The notes under the pieces are model-generated. The model saw only the letters and a program-made list of their open reading frames with translations. It ran no database searches and was not told the origin of the DNA. From Microcaldota archaeon (lineage in GTDB: Archaea; Micrarchaeota; Micrarchaeia; Micrarchaeales; CABMGC01): a stretch of 34,563 nt of DNA. Positions 30,856-34,563 of the stretch are shown here, in pieces. The first letter of the stretch is position 1. Every line of letters begins with the position of its first letter. Where the stretch lies: assembly GCA_027345185.1 (NCBI GenBank), contig DAHWIK010000007.1:1-34563 (forward strand), in the 5' to 3' direction. The position numbers and the translations under genes were made by a program.

Positions 30856-32461
30856 GGTTGATACCACCTGCTTGCGAATAGTGCTTGCTGAGTATTGCTG
30901 CATATGAAGGCCTTGTCACGAACACTCCAAGGAGAGCGCCTATTATGGTAGATTCAGAGAATCCTATGACTGTGACAAGGGAGGTTGAAAAGAAGAGAGG
31001 GAGCATGGCGACTATCAAAAGGAATGCGTCCGCATAGACAACGTAGAATGCGTTGCTGAGCCTTATCTTCATGGTGGAATCTGTTCCCTTGTTGAGTATT
31101 TCATCGGATATTATTATCTGCGCGTCAACTCCGGTTCCGATTACGGCTATCATCCCCGCAACTGCTGCTAAATCTATGGTTCCTATAAGCCCTATCACAG
31201 AGAGTATTATGAACAGCTCTGCAAGAGTCGTGAACAGTATTGGTGCTATTAGGAACATCTTCCTGTATCTTACGGCTATAACTATTGAGACCGCTATAAC
31301 AGCAAGCACAAGCGCTATTATGCTTATGTTCTCGAACTGGGCACCCAAAGTAGGCTGCGTAACTGTCGGAGTTCCAACTATCACCTGTACAGGAAGCGCG
31401 CCTCCGGTAAGTATGCTCTGGACGAGCTTTGCCTGATCTGTAGCATATGTTACCTGCTCCGCTAATGAAAGCGTCGAAGGCGCCGCTCCGGATATCGTGT
31501 AGCTCTCGCTTATGTTTCCGTTTGTTATTCCTGGATTGAGTATCGGCGACGTGAGCAGCCCGACCGCGGGCCACGAATTGAGAAGTGTTGAAACGCCAGA
31601 TACGTTGGTACTTACCCCAAATGATGGAGTCATGTTTGCTCCGGTTACATTAATCAGCGTGTATTTAAGGGCAGTGAGATTCCTCCTTATGAATGATGGA
31701 GTATTGTTCTGTACTATTACTGTCTTGTACTTTCCTGCATTGAGCTGGAAGAACTTGTATACTGTGTTCCAGTTGCCTGCGCCTGGATTGAGAAGTTCCA
31801 GTGGTATTGTCTTGTTTCCAAGCGCAAGGACATCCTGCAATGCCCCTATCTCTGACTGCTGAGTCGATCCGATGCTTGTGCCCAGAAGCGACGTATTAAA
31901 CAGTACCACTGCGCTGCTTGGCCTATCAAGGAACATGTATATAGGCTTGTTCGCCTGCCCGAACACTATCTTAGAGAACTGCACTGCTGCCTGCTGAGTT
32001 ATATAGAAGTTGACTGACCATGAGACGTTTGATCCCACAACAGTTGGCTGGCTTGCACCCACACTGCCGCTTAGTATTCCGCTTCCGTCAAGCGCTACCT
32101 TTCCATTGACTATTCCCTGAAACTGCCCCTGACTCTGTATTAGAGATATTGTACTCTGTATGTCGCTCTGGTTGACGCTCGGTATATCTATAAGCACCTG
32201 CGTGCTTCCGACCCCCTCAACCGTTACCTGCTTGAGTCCGAATGTGGAAAGTCTTTGCTGGAGTATTGAGATTATCTGGTTGGTCTGGTTTGGGCTTACA
32301 CTATGTTCAAGGGTGACAGGTATCTGCGTGCCTCCTGCAAACTCTATTCCAAGATGGAGAGGCCCAAAGTGGTAGTCGAGGACTGCCAATGCTATCAGCA
32401 CGAGCACTAGCCCAAGCACCTTCTTGTCCTTTAGATAATCGAAAAAAGACATTATGATCAC
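30848..32461 (-). CDS. secD: Protein-export membrane protein SecD
   Basis: A 537-residue partner of SecF that uses the proton gradient to help pull proteins out of the Sec channel. TM1 is at about 13-30, followed by the conserved EFAGGTQIPVTL, a large extracellular domain (about 40-375) including STFGLKQVTVEGVGSTQVLI, and five C-terminal helices with LAAVAGMIAVIGTGVDAQII. The exported domain holds roughly a dozen N-x-S/T sequons. The start is GTG 32461, overlapping the secF stop (GTGA), or ATG 32452 (MSFFDYLKD). Order secF-secD-nmd3-GT2, all overlapping. Confidence 0.93.
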   Translation of the reverse strand: MIIMSFFDYLKDKKVLGLVLVLIALAVLDYHFGPLHLGIEFAGGTQIPVTLEHSVSPNQTNQIISILQQRLSTFGLKQVTVEGVGSTQVLIDIPSVNQSDIQSTISLIQSQGQFQGIVNGKVALDGSGILSGSVGASQPTVVGSNVSWSVNFYITQQAAVQFSKIVFGQANKPIYMFLDRPSSAVVLFNTSLLGTSIGSTQQSEIGALQDVLALGNKTIPLELLNPGAGNWNTVYKFFQLNAGKYKTVIVQNNTPSFIRRNLTALKYTLINVTGANMTPSFGVSTNVSGVSTLLNSWPAVGLLTSPILNPGITNGNISESYTISGAAPSTLSLAEQVTYATDQAKLVQSILTGGALPVQVIVGTPTVTQPTLGAQFENISIIALVLAVIAVSIVIAVRYRKMFLIAPILFTTLAELFIILSVIGLIGTIDLAAVAGMIAVIGTGVDAQIIISDEILNKGTDSTMKIRLSNAFYVVYADAFLLIVAMLPLFFSTSLVTVIGFSESTIIGALLGVFVTRPSYAAILSKHYSQAGGINHA

Positions 32462-33609
32462 TTATTCTTTCTATTCGCGTACATTAGTATTATCGAGGCA
32501 TTTCCAAGCCATGTGGTGGCCAGGTCAGCTATCAAGCCAAAGAGTACCACGCCTGCTATCTCGTAGTAGGTCGGTACATACTCAATGTAAGATATTGAGA
32601 ATAGTACGGCGAACGATACTATTGCAGTGAGGGTCATGGTAAGGCCTGTCTTCATTGAGCCGTACGCCCTCTGCTCTGGAGTGCCTTCATGCCTCTTGAG
32701 TATCCTTATGGCAGTAAGCACGTCAGTATCTATGGAGTATCCGAGAAGCATTAGCAGCCCACCTATGCTTGCGACTCCAAGAGGTATCTTGAAGAGGGCC
32801 ATTGCACCTATTGCCACTATCATGTCATTTGCAGCGCCAAATACAACTGCAAACGAAGGCACCACTGACCTGAATATTATGAATACTATTATGGAGATCA
32901 GTATGAATGCAACAATTATTATTGTCTCAAGCTGCTGGAGGAAGTACGAGCTCTGGAGCACTGTTATGTCCTGATATGAATATGACTTGAACGGAACTAC
33001 GTTGGATATCGCAGATACTAAGTTGCTCTGGTACTTTGCGCTTGCATTGTTGTAGAAGGTCTGTGCAGATGAAAGGATTGAATCTGCGCTGGTCCTGTTT
33101 GCGCTCACGTTTCCTATGAACGGCCTAAGCGCCGCAGTCTCCAACCCAAGGTAGTTGTTTATCTGAGCATAAGAGCTGTTTGCCCCTTGCTGGGCATGCG
33201 CGTAAAGGACCTGAAGCGTCTGGTTTGACTGGTCTTTTGAGAGAGCGAACTTGTAATTAGTTGCGTTAAGCACGTATTGTGTGTAGTTCGCATGATATTG
33301 GTACAGGAGGAGAAGGTCGCTCTCTGCTTCAGAAAGGCTCTTGTTCGATGCGACAGTTATCAGCACCTGTCCGGTGCTTATCTGTACTTCCGGCGCAGGT
33401 ATGTTATATCTGCTTGACAGCTGCGATGCTATCTGGGATGCACTAAGGGTTGTATTTGCCTGCAGCGTTAGGCTCACTCCTCCACTCAGCGACGAATCCA
33501 GCACTAAGTATTGTGACATGTATATTCCAAGCAACATCAGCACTAGAGGCACTGCTATCATGAACTTGAGGTTCTTGTGCGTGTATATATTAGGTAGGGA
33601 AAATGCCAT
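32458..33609 (-). CDS. secF: Protein-export membrane protein SecF
   Basis: The partner of SecD (383 residues). TM1 is at about 17-36, the P1 motif region follows (SSLSGGVSLTLQ), and five C-terminal helices carry VVFGAANDMIVAIGAMAL and LMLLGYSIDTDVLTAIRI, the Asp-containing family motif. Most archaeal SecF proteins are about 280-300 residues; the extra length is an insertion of about 90 residues in the first exported domain (about 70-200), helical and Asn/Gln/Ser-rich with about nine N-glycosylation sequons. ATG 33609 (MAFSLPN) is preferred over TTG 33618. It is coupled to secD. Confidence 0.92.
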   Translation of the reverse strand: MAFSLPNIYTHKNLKFMIAVPLVLMLLGIYMSQYLVLDSSLSGGVSLTLQANTTLSASQIASQLSSRYNIPAPEVQISTGQVLITVASNKSLSEAESDLLLLYQYHANYTQYVLNATNYKFALSKDQSNQTLQVLYAHAQQGANSSYAQINNYLGLETAALRPFIGNVSANRTSADSILSSAQTFYNNASAKYQSNLVSAISNVVPFKSYSYQDITVLQSSYFLQQLETIIIVAFILISIIVFIIFRSVVPSFAVVFGAANDMIVAIGAMALFKIPLGVASIGGLLMLLGYSIDTDVLTAIRILKRHEGTPEQRAYGSMKTGLTMTLTAIVSFAVLFSISYIEYVPTYYEIAGVVLFGLIADLATTWLGNASIILMYANRKNK

Positions 33610-33633
33610 TAGAATCAATTTACCTGTGTTTCT

Positions 33634-33930
33634 TCAGTTGTACTTTCTCATCAGCTGATGATGAAGCGCCTCTGTAAGTCCGTACAGTATAAGCATGACA
33701 GCAAATACTAAAAAGGCCGTGCCAAAGAAGAGCGTGGTGCTTGTGAATATGTTATTGTAGTAGATCAGCATTAATCCGATAACTATGAAATATATGCTCC
33801 AGAAGAGCGCACGGAATATGTGCCATCCCTTGTGGCTCTCCTTGTATTGCAGCAGTCGCTCCATTACGAGCTTTGGGTCTACAATGACAACCCTGTTGTC
33901 CTTCTGTTGATTAGGCATCTGTACCACCAT
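33634..33930 (-). CDS. Small two-helix membrane protein
   Basis: Not recognised. Of 98 residues, a polar N-terminus (about 1-38, with VVIVDPKLVMERLLQYKESH) precedes two hydrophobic helices (about 41-60 and 66-87) and a short basic end. It reads into secF with a gap of 24 nt, so it probably belongs to the same transcript and may be an accessory of the export machinery or simply a neighbour. The start ATG 33930 (MVVQMPNQQ) is likely; ATG 33918 is possible. Confidence 0.7.
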   Translation of the reverse strand: MVVQMPNQQKDNRVVIVDPKLVMERLLQYKESHKGWHIFRALFWSIYFIVIGLMLIYYNNIFTSTTLFFGTAFLVFAVMLILYGLTEALHHQLMRKYN

Positions 33931-33987
33931 AGCTTATCATTATCAAATATTTTAACTCTTTCGGAGAGTATCTCTCCAGAAGAAGTA

Positions 33988-34073
33988 TGCGGGGGGAGAG
34001 ATTTGAACTCTCGTATCCACAAAGGAAACAGGCCCTGAACCTGTCGCATTTGGCCAAGCTCTGCCACCCCCGC
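33988..34073 (-). tRNA. tRNA-Leu(CAG)
   Basis: On the minus strand the acceptor stem is GCGGGGG/CCCCCGC with discriminator A (complement of 33988), as for leucine. The anticodon stem-loop is ACAGG-TTCAGGG-CCTGT with anticodon CAG. A long variable arm marks class II, and the T-arm is GAGAG-TTCAAAT-CTCTC. No intron is seen. Confidence 0.94.
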
Positions 34074-34137
34074 GCAGTAAATTCTATTTATTTAGAAATA
34101 CTATTAAAGCTCACTTCCTATTAAAAATAGTGATTAT

Positions 34138-34563
34138 TTGCTTATAGGGATAGTCGGCGCACCAAACAAGGGCAAGAGCACCCTCTTTTCAGCACTTACT
34201 TCAATAGAAGTTGACATAGCCGATTACGCTTTCACAACGATAAAGCCCAATCTCGGGGTCGCATATGCAAACCACGAGTGCGCGGAAGTGGGGTTGAACG
34301 TGAAGTGCAATCCTAGGAACTCGACATGCACTGATGGGGTAAGGCATATACCCATAAACATTATAGACGTTGCCGGGCTTGTTCCGGATGCACATCTTGG
34401 AAAGGGCAGGGGAAACCAGTTCCTCAACGACCTTGTCAATGCAGATGTGCTCATACTGGTTGTGGATGCCAGCGGAAGGACTGACGCGGAAGGAGCGCCG
34501 TGCAACGGATGTGACCCGTCAACTGATGTCAAAATGATACAACGTGAGATGACAGAGTGGCTC
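34138..34563 (+). CDS. YchF/OLA1-like GTPase (start only)
   Basis: The first 142 codons of an Obg-family P-loop protein, cut by the window end. G1 is GIVGAPNKGKSTLFSAL, the switch region is DIADYAFTTIKPNLGVAY, G3 is NIIDVAGLVPDAHLGKGRGN, and LILVVDASGRTDAEG follows. The insert KCNPRNSTCTDGVRHIP matches the archaeal type of YchF-like GTPases with a TGS domain. No ATG or GTG lies in frame between the upstream TAA (34105) and this region; TTG 34138 gives the family start MLIGIVGAP. A TATA-like CTATTAAAG at 34101-34109 leaves a very short leader. It is divergent from tRNA-Leu. Confidence 0.88.
   Translation, partial: MLIGIVGAPNKGKSTLFSALTSIEVDIADYAFTTIKPNLGVAYANHECAEVGLNVKCNPRNSTCTDGVRHIPINIIDVAGLVPDAHLGKGRGNQFLNDLVNADVLILVVDASGRTDAEGAPCNGCDPSTDVKMIQREMTEWL

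Noticed and set aside
1-34563. CRISPR array, integron or prophage
   Set aside because: No regularly spaced direct repeats, cas genes, integrase or phage structural genes were seen.

Overview
The window is archaeal chromosome. It carries archaeal/eukaryotic-type ribosomal proteins (eS8, eS19, eL31, eL39), initiation factors aIF1A, aIF2-beta and aIF6, RNA polymerase subunit L, prefoldin alpha, a PDCD5-like protein, RIO1 kinase, a KEOPS Cgi121-like subunit, NMD3, archaeal SecD/SecF and FtsY, a tRNA with an intron, and TATA-type promoters placed about 25 nt from leaderless starts. Dense packing, many ATGA or longer gene overlaps, bacterial-type genes and an apparently missing eL20/LX gene suggest a small-genome DPANN lineage, perhaps Micrarchaeota-like. 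That placement is inference.

Layout. 1-540: IS66 transposase remnant with a palindrome. 600-5320 (minus): gatC-gatA-gatB-aspS, a tRNA-dependent amidation unit with a bacterial-type AspRS. It diverges from an intron-bearing tRNA-Ser(TGA) at a palindromic TATA box. 5564-6664: a whole IS630-family element whose transposase lies in two frames. 6900-9150: a fused P-loop-kinase-like/deoxyribosyltransferase-like protein, then a decayed IS5-like element with two in-frame TGA codons where the family has tryptophan. 9150-10480: methyltransferase and dCMP deaminase. 10698-11910: tRNA-Ser(GCT) and a probable SRP 7S RNA (minus), divergent from aIF2-beta and aIF1A. 11928-12442: a dead DUF84 NTPase gene. 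12440-15950: RIO1, then ERCC4 nuclease-DUF47-PiT phosphate transporter, and Cgi121. 16010-18390: eS8, an unknown protein, ornithine carbamoyltransferase and UMP kinase.

18485-23027 is a tight operon: succinate dehydrogenase/fumarate reductase flavoprotein, a three-helix membrane protein, an iron-sulfur subunit carrying its own N-terminal transmembrane hairpin, and an aspartase/fumarase-family lyase. Together they could turn aspartate into fumarate and reduce it at the membrane, or run part of a TCA cycle. 23094-26926 (minus) is the conserved cluster eS19-PDCD5-eL39-eL31-aIF6-prefoldin alpha-FtsY. 26927-27474 is a decayed intergenic region with two palindromes and an ankyrin-repeat remnant. 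27475-29518: RpoL, DUF99, M20 peptidase. 29519-33930 (minus): small membrane protein, SecF, SecD, NMD3 and a family 2 glycosyltransferase. The window ends with tRNA-Leu(CAG) and the start of a YchF/OLA1-like GTPase.

The strongest leads for something undescribed are the membrane-tethered SdhB operon, the kinase-like/deoxyribosyltransferase-like fusion, and the sequon-rich enlarged SecDF exported domains beside a glycosyltransferase.
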